64,000 nucleotides of DNA from Candidatus Gastranaerophilales bacterium (lineage in GTDB: Bacteria > Cyanobacteriota > Vampirovibrionia > Gastranaerophilales > Gastranaerophilaceae). A program made the translations under genes and the position numbers. The notes below the pieces were generated by a model. The model saw nothing but the letters and a program-made list of their open reading frames with translations, made no database searches and was not told the origin of the DNA. The stretch is taken from NCBI GenBank assembly GCA_944326485.1, contig CALVED010000008.1, forward strand, positions 1-64,000, written 5' to 3'. Below are positions 46,918 to 55,795 of this stretch, one piece after another; the first letter of the stretch is position 1; every line of letters begins with the position of its first letter.

Positions 46918-48147
46918 TATTACAAGTTTTTCAACAATTCCTTTAAGTGCAATTTTAACGTGGGCATAATTTAATCCACCCTGCATATAAGCTGCGTAAG
47001 GAGGTCTAACAGGACCATCAGCAGATAATTCAATAGTAGAACCTTCAATAAAAGAACCGCCTGCCATAATTAATTTACTATCATAACCGGGTACTTCATC
47101 AGGTACCGGAGTAAGATAAGATTCAATAGGAGAATACATCTGAAGTGTCTTACAAAATTCAAGTAGCGGTTCTGCTTTACCAAATTTAATAGTTTGAATT
47201 AAGTCAGTTCTTAATTCATTAGGTTTTGGTGTTGAAATAAAACCAATATCCTCAAAAACCTGAGAAGCTAAAATTGCTCCTTTAATTGCTTCAGAAACTA
47301 TAGATGGTGCCATAAAAAGTCCTTGGAATATTAATCTTGATTGATTAAGCATAGCACCGCCTTCAGAACCGATACCGGGAGCTGTTAATCTATATGCTGC
47401 CTGATTAACATATTCTTCTTTACCAGCTATATAACCGCCTGCTTCAACAATTCCTCCTCCGGGGTTTTTTATAAGAGAACCTGCTATTAAATCAGCACCT
47501 ACTTCAAGCGGCTCAAGTTTTTCTACAAATTCACCGTAACAATTGTCAACGAAACATATACATTTAGGATTATTAGATTTTACTATATCGACAATTTTTC
47601 TTATTGTTTCGATATTGATAGATTTTCTTAAAGAATATCCTCTTGAGCGTTGAATAAGAACCATATTAACAGAAGTATCTATTTTATTTCCTATTGCTTC
47701 TAAATCAACATCTGTGTCATTTAGCAAAGGAATTTCTTCATATAAAACACCGTGGCCTATAAGAGATGCTCTTTTGTCACCGCGTTTGCCTATGACTTCT
47801 TCCATAGTGTCATAAGGTGCTCCTGCAACCGAAACTAATTTTTCACCGTATCTTAGATTTCCGAATAAACAACAAGCTAAAGTATGAGTTCCTGATACAA
47901 AATGGTTCCTTACAATTGCTTTTTCTGCTTTAAAGACATCAGCAAATACTTTATCAAGCGCATCGCGTCCCATATCATCGTGTCCATACCCGGATACTGT
48001 TGCAAAATGCTCTAATCCTATTTTATTTTTAACAAAAGCTTTTAATACTTTTTCCTGATTATATTCTTTTATTTCATCAACCAGTTTAAAGTATTTTTCA
48101 ACTTTTTGTTCGGCATTATCTACTATTTTATTCTTATCAATATTCAT
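46915..48147 (-). CDS. Methionine gamma-lyase-like PLP enzyme (aluminium-resistance family)
   Basis: The product has 410 residues of the PLP fold type I family named after aluminium resistance and usually labelled methionine gamma-lyase family. The likely PLP lysine is K227 in GSLIKNPGGG; the pyridine-binding Asp is D201 in CFVDNCYGEF; the PLP-phosphate region is NHFVSGTHTLACCL. Substrate is not proven. No methionine or cysteine genes are adjacent. Confidence 0.85.
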   Translation of the reverse strand: MNIDKNKIVDNAEQKVEKYFKLVDEIKEYNQEKVLKAFVKNKIGLEHFATVSGYGHDDMGRDALDKVFADVFKAEKAIVRNHFVSGTHTLACCLFGNLRYGEKLVSVAGAPYDTMEEVIGKRGDKRASLIGHGVLYEEIPLLNDTDVDLEAIGNKIDTSVNMVLIQRSRGYSLRKSINIETIRKIVDIVKSNNPKCICFVDNCYGEFVEKLEPLEVGADLIAGSLIKNPGGGIVEAGGYIAGKEEYVNQAAYRLTAPGIGSEGGAMLNQSRLIFQGLFMAPSIVSEAIKGAILASQVFEDIGFISTPKPNELRTDLIQTIKFGKAEPLLEFCKTLQMYSPIESYLTPVPDEVPGYDSKLIMAGGSFIEGSTIELSADGPVRPPYAAYMQGGLNYAHVKIALKGIVEKLVI

Positions 48148-48191
48148 AGTTAAATGAAAACATAAAAAAGTAATATATTCAATAAATGAAT

Positions 48192-48376
48192 TTGTTCTAG
48201 AAAAAATTCACGATAAGCTGAAAATGTGAGTGAATTTTTTACAAAACGAATCAAAAATTTTGTTTTTGAGTGAACTTGTATCTATAGTGAAATGAAGATG
48301 ATCAAAGTTTTCAAAAGGTAAATACTTTGTTAGCGAGGATGACTTGTTAACAAAATGCGATACTAGATTAAATTAA
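48192..48376 (+). repeat. Dispersed repeat copy D (long form)
   Basis: The left half is at 48192-48225 (TTGTTCTAGAAAAAATTCAC then GATAAGCTGAAAAT) and the right half at 48357-48376 (GCGATACTAGATTAAATT), with about 130 bases between. The interior holds hairpins: AAAAAATTCAC/GTGAATTTTTT, ACAAAA/TTTTGT (about 48241-48262) and TTTGTTA/TAACAAA (about 48326-48354). It fills most of the 301-base gap between the PLP enzyme gene and the LCP gene; nothing else is visible there. Confidence 0.6.
48201..48240. terminator. Terminator-like hairpin in repeat copy D
   Basis: A perfect 11-bp stem (AAAAAATTCAC 48201-48211 with GTGAATTTTTT 48230-48240) has an 18-base loop and ends in T on one side and A on the other. 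It may work on either strand, though no gene end is beside it. The weak GC content of the stem lowers confidence. Confidence 0.45.
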
Positions 48377-48448
48377 ATCACCCATTCGGCATATACTAAT
48401 TTTATAGTTTTTGAAGTAGAATATTACCCAGATGATAGGATTTTTGTT

Positions 48449-49786
48449 ATGACAGAATTAAAAGATAAAGATGAGCAATATAGTATTTTTCTAAAATATA
48501 AAGAAAATAATGATGAAAGCAAAGTAGTCAATACATTAAGAGTAATTTTTATAACATTTTTTATTATTGCATTTACCAGTTTCACTATGTTTATTGTTAA
48601 TAACATAAATGAAATATCATCAATAGTAGAAAGTTTTACAGATACAAAACTTGCCGGTATTAAATTAGAAGAAAAACCTGATTTAACTCCATCAAAATTT
48701 AATTTTAAAATGTTAAACAGATATCAAAATATACTTCTTTTAGGAGTAGATTCAAATGGACCTAATACTCTTCCGTATTCTGGTGTCAGATCTGATACGA
48801 TGATAATTTTAAGTGTAGATTTACACGGTAAAAGTGTAAATGCTATTTCAATTCCCCGAGATAGTAAAGTATATATAGCAGAAGAACATGGAATACAGAA
48901 AATAAATGCTGCATACGCTCTTGGCGGAATTGAACTTACTAAAAAAACAATAGAAGAAACTTTAGGAGTAAGAATTCATAATTACATTATAGTTAATACA
49001 GAAGGAGTCAGAAAACTTATAGATGCAATAGGAGGTGTTCCTATTCATATTGATCAAAGTATGCACTATAACGATTATTCTGCAAATTTACATATTAACT
49101 TTGATAAAGGAGATTATGTATTAAACGGAGAACAAGCAGAAGAATATTTAAGATTTAGAAAAGATATGCTTGGAGATATAGGAAGAGTACATAGGCAACA
49201 GAAATTTATAAAAGCGTTAATAGAACAAATAAAATCACCTGAAGCAATAACAAAGATTCCTGAGGCGTTAAAAATAGCAAGTTTGTATACAAGAACAGAT
49301 TTAAACTTATATCAGTTATCTCAATATGCAGCAGCAGCAAGAGAAGTTGATTTAAATAAGGTTGAATTTGTAATGTTACCGGGTGCTCCAAATAAAAAAG
49401 GAATAATAAGTTATTGGATATTAGATCCTGAAAAGACACAGCAAACAATAAATAGGCTAATATACAGAAAAAAAACAGATATGGATACAAATGAAATTGC
49501 GGTTGGTATTATGTACTCAAAATCAAAAGAAGTTGAAGCTTATGAATTAAAAGAACAATTAAAAAATCTTGGATATGATGTTAATTGTATAGGAAAATCA
49601 AAACAAATTACTGAATCAGAAATTATAGGTTATAATACTCAAGTTTCAGCAGATATAGTTAGGACAATTAAAAGAAAGATACCTGATATTTCCAGATATC
49701 ATTTTGTACACTCTCCTGTAAGAAGTTTTTGTACAACAAGTGATATTGTAATTACAATAAATGATGACGATATAATAGAAGAATAA
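48449..49786 (+). CDS. LCP-family (LytR-CpsA-Psr) cell-wall protein
   Basis: The product has 445 residues: a short cytoplasmic N-terminus, one membrane segment (about 29-51) and an outside LCP domain (about 85-310; ILLLGVDSNG, SDTMIILSVD, SIPRDSKVYI, and an Arg-rich end GRVHRQQKF), followed by a LytR_C domain (about 355-440). LCP enzymes attach glycopolymers to peptidoglycan using lipid-linked donors. A Gram-negative-like envelope with an LCP protein also occurs in Cyanobacteria. GATAGGA precedes the ATG. Confidence 0.92.
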   Translation: MTELKDKDEQYSIFLKYKENNDESKVVNTLRVIFITFFIIAFTSFTMFIVNNINEISSIVESFTDTKLAGIKLEEKPDLTPSKFNFKMLNRYQNILLLGVDSNGPNTLPYSGVRSDTMIILSVDLHGKSVNAISIPRDSKVYIAEEHGIQKINAAYALGGIELTKKTIEETLGVRIHNYIIVNTEGVRKLIDAIGGVPIHIDQSMHYNDYSANLHINFDKGDYVLNGEQAEEYLRFRKDMLGDIGRVHRQQKFIKALIEQIKSPEAITKIPEALKIASLYTRTDLNLYQLSQYAAAAREVDLNKVEFVMLPGAPNKKGIISYWILDPEKTQQTINRLIYRKKTDMDTNEIAVGIMYSKSKEVEAYELKEQLKNLGYDVNCIGKSKQITESEIIGYNTQVSADIVRTIKRKIPDISRYHFVHSPVRSFCTTSDIVITINDDDIIEE

Positions 49787-49812
49787 AAATAGTAGAAGAA
49801 GGAATATGTAAG

Positions 49813-50679
49813 ATGGAAATGTTAAAGATAGCGATCCCAAATAAAGGCAGATTGTCAGAAAAAATATATGATTTATTAAATTGTGCAGGCATGGTTTTTC
49901 CTTCAAAAGATGAGAGAACACTTCAAGTAACAACAAAAGATAAAAAGTATTCAATCATATTTGTAAGAACACAAGATATACCGATGTTTGTTGAAAATGG
50001 TATAGCAGATATAGGATTTACCGGTTTTGATATTTTAACTGAATTAAAATCAGATGTAGAAAAAATAATGGATTTAGATTTTGGTTATTGTGAGATGGTA
50101 GTAGCAGTAAAAGAGGAAGATAGTTATAATTCATCATCAGAACTGCCTCAAAATTTAAAGATAGCAACATCATTTCCTAATATTGCAAGGGATTATTTTG
50201 AAAAATTGGGAAAGAATCCAAAGATTATAGAAGTATCCGGAGCAACAGAAATAACACCAAGATTGGGTTTGTCTGATGTTGTTGTTGATATAACATCGTC
50301 AGGAGCTACATTAAAATCAAATAAATTAAGAATAATAGATAAGATATTGGAATCAACAGCAATAATAATTGCCAATAAGAATCTAAGTGCTGACAAAAAA
50401 GAAAAAACACAAGTTGTGTTAAGAGCACTAAAGTCTGTAATAGATGCAAGAGAAAAGAAATATCTGATGGCTCATGTACCAAAGAGTTCACTGGATGAGA
50501 TAAGAGGATTCTTACCAGGATTATCATCTCCAACAATAATGACATTAGCAGGTGATGATAATAATGTAGTAATGCACGTAGTAGTTGATGCAGATAAAGT
50601 TTTTGACAGTATAGATAAACTGAAAAAACTTGGCGGAAAAGGTATTCTTATAATGACAGTTGATCAAATGGTGAGATAA
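49813..50679 (+). CDS. hisG: ATP phosphoribosyltransferase (long form)
   Basis: This enzyme starts histidine synthesis by joining ATP and PRPP. The 288 residues comprise the catalytic domain (IAIPNKGRLSEKIYDLL; DVVVDITSSGATLKSNKLRI) and a C-terminal regulatory ACT-like domain (about 215-285), so it is the long form that does not need HisZ and is feedback-inhibited by histidine. The start could be the ATG at 49819, which fits the family equally well. No other his gene is near; the stop overlaps the mazG start. Confidence 0.95.
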   Translation: MEMLKIAIPNKGRLSEKIYDLLNCAGMVFPSKDERTLQVTTKDKKYSIIFVRTQDIPMFVENGIADIGFTGFDILTELKSDVEKIMDLDFGYCEMVVAVKEEDSYNSSSELPQNLKIATSFPNIARDYFEKLGKNPKIIEVSGATEITPRLGLSDVVVDITSSGATLKSNKLRIIDKILESTAIIIANKNLSADKKEKTQVVLRALKSVIDAREKKYLMAHVPKSSLDEIRGFLPGLSSPTIMTLAGDDNNVVMHVVVDADKVFDSIDKLKKLGGKGILIMTVDQMVR

Positions 50680-51443
50680 TGAATTATCCTAATATAGAGA
50701 GATTAATAGAAATAATAGATATATTAAGAAGTGAAAATGGATGCAGTTGGGATAGAGAACAGACCCATTTTTCTTTAAGAAGAAATATGCTTGAAGAAGC
50801 TTATGAAGCTGTTGATGCAATTGATGATAATGATTTTAAGCATTTAAAAGAAGAACTTGGAGATGTATTGTTACAAGTTATTTTACATTCTCAAATAGCA
50901 AAAGAAGAAAATGAATTTAACATAGAAGATGTTGCGAAAGGGATTTCAGATAAACTTGTTCACAGACATCCGCATGTTTTTGGAGATGTTAAAGTTAATT
51001 CTACAAGTGAAATTTTAGATAATTGGGAAAAGTTAAAGAAAGAAGAAAAACCTCACAGAACATCAATAATGGATGGAATATCAAAAGCTCAATCAGCATT
51101 AATGAGTGCTCAAAAAATAAGCAAAAAAGCGGTAAAAGTAGGTTTTGAGTGGCCAAATGAAGAATCTTTATATGATTGTGTTTTTTCAGAAATAAAAGAG
51201 TTTAAAGAGGCCAAAAGTATAGAAGATAAAGAAGAAGAACTTGGTGATATTTTATTTGCTATAGTAAATCTTGCGAGATGGAATAAGTTAGATGCCGAGC
51301 AAGCACTTTTAAAGGCAAATAAGAAATTTATAAAAAGATTTAAAATAATGGAATCTTCCTCAAATAAAGAATTAGAACATCTTACATTAGAAGAATGGGA
51401 TTCTTTGTGGAAAAGAGCGAAAAGAGAAACACAAAAACAATAG
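50679..51443 (+). CDS. mazG: Nucleoside triphosphate pyrophosphohydrolase MazG
   Basis: MazG hydrolyses NTPs and dNTPs to monophosphates and PPi. The 254 residues have two MazG domains; the active-site motifs are EEAYEAVDAI with EELGDVLLQVILH in the first and EIKEFKEA with EEELGDILFAIVNL in the second. HRHPHVFGD is the typical family marker. The ATG overlaps the hisG stop (TAATG). Confidence 0.95.
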   Translation: MNYPNIERLIEIIDILRSENGCSWDREQTHFSLRRNMLEEAYEAVDAIDDNDFKHLKEELGDVLLQVILHSQIAKEENEFNIEDVAKGISDKLVHRHPHVFGDVKVNSTSEILDNWEKLKKEEKPHRTSIMDGISKAQSALMSAQKISKKAVKVGFEWPNEESLYDCVFSEIKEFKEAKSIEDKEEELGDILFAIVNLARWNKLDAEQALLKANKKFIKRFKIMESSSNKELEHLTLEEWDSLWKRAKRETQKQ

Positions 51444-51444
51444 A

Positions 51445-51480
51445 TTGTTCGAGGCAAAATTCACAATAAGTTGAAAAATG
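51445..51480 (+). repeat. Dispersed repeat copy E (left half only)
   Basis: TTGTTCGAGGCAAAATTCAC followed by AATAAGTTGAAAAATG matches the left half of the family; it begins immediately after the mazG stop. A TGAATAT/ATATTCA hairpin (51479-51504) follows. Confidence 0.6.
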
Positions 51481-51519
51481 AATATCAGATAAAGTTAATA
51501 TTCAGTGATAAAAATGCAT

Positions 51520-51548
51520 AAAAAAAAAAGGAACTTTTTAGGGTTCCT
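51520..51548 (-). terminator. Minus-strand terminator in the mazG-kinase gap
   Basis: Read on the minus strand: AGGAAC, an 8-base loop, GTTCCT, then a run of ten T. The stem is 51529-51534 with 51543-51548. On the plus strand the T-tract is only reached after CTGAAA, so plus-strand termination after mazG is less convincing. Confidence 0.7.
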
Positions 51549-51660
51549 CTGAAATTTTTTTCAATTTCCTCGTGTGTTAGTAAAGGTAGTAAGTAAGGTA
51601 AGTATGAATATAAAATTTAAAATTGGTATCTTAATTAAAACTTAATTGAATCCTCGTATT
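51520..51660 (-). ncRNA. Candidate small RNA ending at a minus-strand terminator
   Basis: This is an inference. The minus strand of the gap contains a terminator (51520-51548) with no protein gene upstream on that strand, two ACGAGGA copies (at about 51655 and 51571), and a short AATTAA/TTAATT hairpin near 51636. A transcript of about 140 bases from a TATAAA-like -10 (51664-51659) would fit, but no convincing -35 is visible. The rest of the gap (to 51845) holds only the AT-rich leader of the kinase gene. Confidence 0.3.
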
Positions 51661-51845
51661 TATATAAAGTATTTTTTGAATAAAGGATTGCCTAATTTTT
51701 TATAAAATTAACAATTCTTAATATATGGGGTAAAAGATTATTAAATTAAATATTCAAATAATAATCATAATAAAATTAAGAATTGTATAAAGTTCAACAG
51801 TAAACAAAAAAACTGATAAAATATAGAAATACGGGATTATTAATA

Positions 51846-53927
51846 ATGGCAAAAGTAGTTTTAATATCTGAAGATGAAAAATTAATTGAAGAAATTAGTG
51901 AAATAACAGCTTCATCAGGTTTTGATATCTATGTAATAGATTCAATAGAAGAGGCAGAAGAAAATATAGCTTCTGATAATACTGATATAGTAATTTTTGA
52001 TGAAGAAAAACCTGAAATAATAAATTTTTTACGCAATTTAAAATTGCAATTACAAACAAAAGATATACGTTCAATATTAATACTTGGCAGAGAGAATAAT
52101 AATTATGATTATTTAAAATATACAAATAATTACATAACTAAACCAATAAATGAAAAAATTTTATTATCGGTACTGAATTCTTGTTTGCAATTGAGAGAAA
52201 CATTAAGGATATTATCTAAAAATAATAATGACTTGGCAAAAAGTCTATACCAGTTAAATGTGCTTTATACAACAGGAACACAGCTGGCAGGTTCATTGGA
52301 TAAAACAAAATTAATAGAAATAACGACAGATGGGTTAGATCAAAGTTTATCATTATCATTAAGTTATGCATTAATTCTAAATGAAGTAAATGATATAAAA
52401 CTAATTATAAAATCCTTATTTCCAATTTCTGAAAGATTAGAGAATGCAATAAAATTAAGGGCATTAATAAATTATAAAAATTTATTCTCAATAAATCCTA
52501 AAATCGATGATATAGAGGTAATAAAATATAATAAAGATCAATATGGAGAATATGATTTAAATGTATTCGGTTTTGATAATTTATTTGCGCCAATAAATAT
52601 AAAGAATAAATTTTACGGAATAATAGAAGTATTTAGAGAATCTGATTTTATGCAAGATGATACAAAATGTTTTACAACATTAGTAAAACAGGTATCGTTG
52701 CCATTAGAAAGTGCAATTTTATATGAAGAGATAAAAGATACAAATATAAAGTTAGAGAAGTTAGAAAGATTAAAGTCAGAGTTTATCTCAATTGTATCAC
52801 ACGAATTAAGGACTCCTTTAACATCTATAAACAGTGCATTAGATATTATCTTAAAGGGTACAACTGGCGAGATAAATGATGCAACAGAAAAATTTTTAAA
52901 TTTAGCGAAAAGAAATGTAACAAGATTATCGGCAATAATATATGATTTATTAGATTTATCAAAAATAGAAGCCGGTAAGATGGAATTCAGATTTGAGAAA
53001 ACGAATATAAATCTCCCAGTGGAATTGGTAAAGAATACATTAGAAAGCTTGGCAAAAGAACAGAATATAACAATAAAGACGGAACTTGATAATAATTTAG
53101 ATTTTGTATATATAGATACACAAAGAATGGAACAAGTTATAACAAATTTAGTATCGAATGCGATAAAGTTTACAAGGGAAAATGGAACAATAGAAATAAA
53201 AACAAGAAAAATAAAAGCAGAAGACATAAAAAATAATTCATTTTTTGTTGAAATTCCTTCTAAACTAAGTAAAGAATATGTAGAGATTAGTGTAAAAGAT
53301 AATGGAATAGGCATTGCAAAAGAAAATTGGAATAAAGTATTTGAGCAATTTAAACAAATAGAGAATTCTTTAAGCAGAAAAGTTGGCGGTTCAGGTTTAG
53401 GTTTGCCTATAGCAAAAAGATTAATGGATGCTCATAAAGGATTTATATGGTTAGATAGTGAGCTAAATAAAGGAACAACATTTTATTTAGCTATACCAAT
53501 AATGAATGAAGAAGAAATTTTTTTCCATTCACTAGAGCAAGATATACAAAAAGCGAAACAAGAACATTTAAATATATCATTAATTTCGTTAAGAGAAAAT
53601 ATAGTTGAAGGAAATGCTTTAATAGATAAAATATTGGAAGAAAACCTCATAAGAAAAACAAATATATTTAAAGAATACAGAATTGAAAAAGACAATAAAA
53701 GATACTATTATTCTTATGCAGTAGATATGGATTCATTTGTTTTTGATTTTGAGGTAAGGAAATTAAAAACGTATATAGAAACAAAAAATCAGGAGTATCC
53801 AGAGAGTGATATAGTATATTCTGCAGTATTATATCCTCAAGATAGTGAAGATATAGAAGATTTAATAATAAAAATAAATAATTTTTCTAAAGAGGTAAGG
53901 GATGAAGAAAATACTAATAGTAGATGA
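51846..53927 (+). CDS. Hybrid-type sensor histidine kinase, soluble
   Basis: The product has 693 residues. Residues 1-115 form a receiver-like fold (VVLISEDEKLIEEISE; DIVIFDEEKP), then a GAF-like domain (about 140-290), HisKA with phospho-acceptor H319 in SIVSHELRTPLTS, HATPase with N box NLVSNAIKFT, G1 DNGIGIA and G2 GGSGLGLPIAK, and a C-terminal region (about 560-693) resembling a degenerate GGDEF domain without its motif. No membrane segment is present, so it senses internal signals. Its last 26 bases overlap the response-regulator gene. Confidence 0.88.
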   Translation: MAKVVLISEDEKLIEEISEITASSGFDIYVIDSIEEAEENIASDNTDIVIFDEEKPEIINFLRNLKLQLQTKDIRSILILGRENNNYDYLKYTNNYITKPINEKILLSVLNSCLQLRETLRILSKNNNDLAKSLYQLNVLYTTGTQLAGSLDKTKLIEITTDGLDQSLSLSLSYALILNEVNDIKLIIKSLFPISERLENAIKLRALINYKNLFSINPKIDDIEVIKYNKDQYGEYDLNVFGFDNLFAPINIKNKFYGIIEVFRESDFMQDDTKCFTTLVKQVSLPLESAILYEEIKDTNIKLEKLERLKSEFISIVSHELRTPLTSINSALDIILKGTTGEINDATEKFLNLAKRNVTRLSAIIYDLLDLSKIEAGKMEFRFEKTNINLPVELVKNTLESLAKEQNITIKTELDNNLDFVYIDTQRMEQVITNLVSNAIKFTRENGTIEIKTRKIKAEDIKNNSFFVEIPSKLSKEYVEISVKDNGIGIAKENWNKVFEQFKQIENSLSRKVGGSGLGLPIAKRLMDAHKGFIWLDSELNKGTTFYLAIPIMNEEEIFFHSLEQDIQKAKQEHLNISLISLRENIVEGNALIDKILEENLIRKTNIFKEYRIEKDNKRYYYSYAVDMDSFVFDFEVRKLKTYIETKNQEYPESDIVYSAVLYPQDSEDIEDLIIKINNFSKEVRDEENTNSR

Positions 53928-54264
53928 TGAAGCAGATATAATAGAGATATTGCAGTTTGTATTGGAAGCACAGGGATATGAGTGTGTAACGGCAATGGAT
54001 GGCGAAACGGGTTTAAATTTAGCAAGAGAAATTAATCCTGATTTAATAATATTAGATGTAATGATGCCAAAGATAAACGGATATAAAATAAGCAGGTTGT
54101 TAAAATATGATAATAAATATAAGGATATTCCAATATTAATGATCACAGCTCGTTCACAAGAAGAAGATAAAGTTATTGGAGAAGAGACTGGTGCAAATGA
54201 ATATATAACAAAGCCTTTTCAAGTAGATTATGTATTAGAAAAAGTTAAAAGTTATTTAGGATAA
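53902..54264 (+). CDS. CheY-like single-domain response regulator
   Basis: The product has 120 residues, a bare receiver: acidic pocket D8-D9, phospho-acceptor D52 in LIILDVMMPK, T82 and K104. There is no output domain. It starts inside the kinase gene with AGAGGTAAGG upstream and is followed after 1-4 bases by the PilB-like gene, so the three form one operon. Confidence 0.94.
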   Translation: MKKILIVDDEADIIEILQFVLEAQGYECVTAMDGETGLNLAREINPDLIILDVMMPKINGYKISRLLKYDNKYKDIPILMITARSQEEDKVIGEETGANEYITKPFQVDYVLEKVKSYLG

Positions 54265-54268
54265 TGTG

Positions 54269-55657
54269 ATGGAGCTTGTAACAAATAAGACATTAGAGAA
54301 ATTAAAATATGATTTAGTCCGAGATGGATTAATAAGTTATGAAGATATAGAAAAAGCTCATGAACTTGCTGTTTCGCAGAATGTTAATATAGGTCATATA
54401 TTGATAAAGTCTAATTTAATCTCGGAAGAAAAGCTTCTTAAATTTTTAGAAAGCAAACTGCACATACCTTATGTTGATTTAAAAGATTATACATTAGATT
54501 CAAGATGTTTATCTTACATAAATTTTAATGATGCACAAAAATATAAGATAATTCCATTATTTAAAATAGAAAATGTTTTAACAGTTGCAATGGCAGATCC
54601 GTTAGATTTATTTGCAATAGATAAAATAGTAGAAAAAACAGGATGCGATATAGAACCTGTGATAAGTGCCGAGTCATCTGTTTTAAAGAAGATAGAAGAA
54701 TATTATAAAAGTGATAGTTCTGTAGGTGAAATAAATATAGAAAATTCAGAAACAACATTTGATTGGCAGGAAGAGCTTCATAATGATGTATTATCAGATG
54801 AACATATACAGATATTAATACGTGCAATATTAAAGCAGGCAATATTAAATAATGTACATGAAATGTTTTTTGAACATACGCCTAATGGGTTGAGTGTGAA
54901 TTTTCGAGTAAATTCAGAGATAGTGAATACTGGACAGATACCATCTGTATTGGTAGTTCCTTTTATTTCTAAGTTAAAAACATTATCAGATCTGGATGCA
55001 ACAGTATGTGAATTGCCGCAACTTGGTAAGTTAATATTTAAAGTAGATGATTTATTGTTAACAGCAAGTATATCTGCATTTCCTACAATAAATGGTGAGA
55101 GAATATCATTAAAGATATATAAACCGCCCAAGAAGTTAGAAGATATAGGCTTGACACCTTCTCAGATAGATATAATAAGAAATGAGACCAAGGAAGCTGG
55201 GATAATATTAGTTTGTGGTTCATCATTGTCAGGGAAAACACATATTATTTATTCTATATTGACTGATATTGCAGACTCAAATAAAAATATAATGACAATA
55301 GAGTCTATAGCTAAATATAATATAGAGAATGTAAATCAATGCGAGTTAAATGAGAATATAGGATTTAATATAGAAAAAGCAATGAGATTTATAGAGTTCC
55401 AATCCCCTGATTTAATATACTTTGAAGGTATAACAAGTAAAATAGCATTAGATTATTTTAGTTCATTGGTATTTAAGAATAAGGTTTTAATAACAGAATT
55501 CTTGGCAGATAATATGGCAGATTTAAATAAGAAATTATCATATAATGATTTTGAAATGTTTAAGCCATTAATAAATTGTATAATATTTGTTCATAACCAA
55601 AAAAGCATAGAAGTTTTTGATAGAAATGAAATAAAGAAATTTATGGCTATAGTATAA
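54269..55657 (+). CDS. Divergent PilB/GspE-like ATPase, probably degenerate
   Basis: The product has 462 residues from the ATG at 54269 (a GTG at 54266 lies directly before). The N-terminal 150 residues match the MshEN/GspE-N type (SYEDIEKAHELAVSQNVNIG; IPLFKIENVLTVAMADPLDL), a domain that binds cyclic di-GMP in several relatives. The core has a near-normal Walker A (GSSLSGKT, 317-324) but the Walker B region reads DLIYFEGI instead of GEIRD, the His box is not recognisable, and the zinc tetracysteine is missing. It may regulate rather than power assembly. It is the last gene of the kinase-regulator operon. Confidence 0.75.
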   Translation: MELVTNKTLEKLKYDLVRDGLISYEDIEKAHELAVSQNVNIGHILIKSNLISEEKLLKFLESKLHIPYVDLKDYTLDSRCLSYINFNDAQKYKIIPLFKIENVLTVAMADPLDLFAIDKIVEKTGCDIEPVISAESSVLKKIEEYYKSDSSVGEINIENSETTFDWQEELHNDVLSDEHIQILIRAILKQAILNNVHEMFFEHTPNGLSVNFRVNSEIVNTGQIPSVLVVPFISKLKTLSDLDATVCELPQLGKLIFKVDDLLLTASISAFPTINGERISLKIYKPPKKLEDIGLTPSQIDIIRNETKEAGIILVCGSSLSGKTHIIYSILTDIADSNKNIMTIESIAKYNIENVNQCELNENIGFNIEKAMRFIEFQSPDLIYFEGITSKIALDYFSSLVFKNKVLITEFLADNMADLNKKLSYNDFEMFKPLINCIIFVHNQKSIEVFDRNEIKKFMAIV

Positions 55658-55708
55658 TGGTCGAGAAAAATTTATGATAGACTGAAAGAGCAATACTAGG
55701 TTAAATGT
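55658..55708 (+). repeat. Dispersed repeat copy F (both halves, short)
   Basis: TGGTCGAGAAAAATTTATGA with GATAGACTGAAAGAG is a diverged left half, and CAATACTAGGTTAAAT a diverged right half; they are nearly contiguous. It starts right after the stop codon of the PilB-like gene. Confidence 0.5.
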
Positions 55709-55795
55709 AACATTATTTTAACAAGTTATATTTTAGATGTTAAAAAAATATTTTCAGGTTTTAGACCCAATAGGAATGTAGAAGGGTAATAACTT

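Noticed and set aside
52613-53314. 233-codon open frame on the minus strand inside the histidine kinase gene
   Set aside because: The plus strand encodes HisKA and HATPase motifs there; a long antisense frame is expected from codon bias in AT-rich genes.
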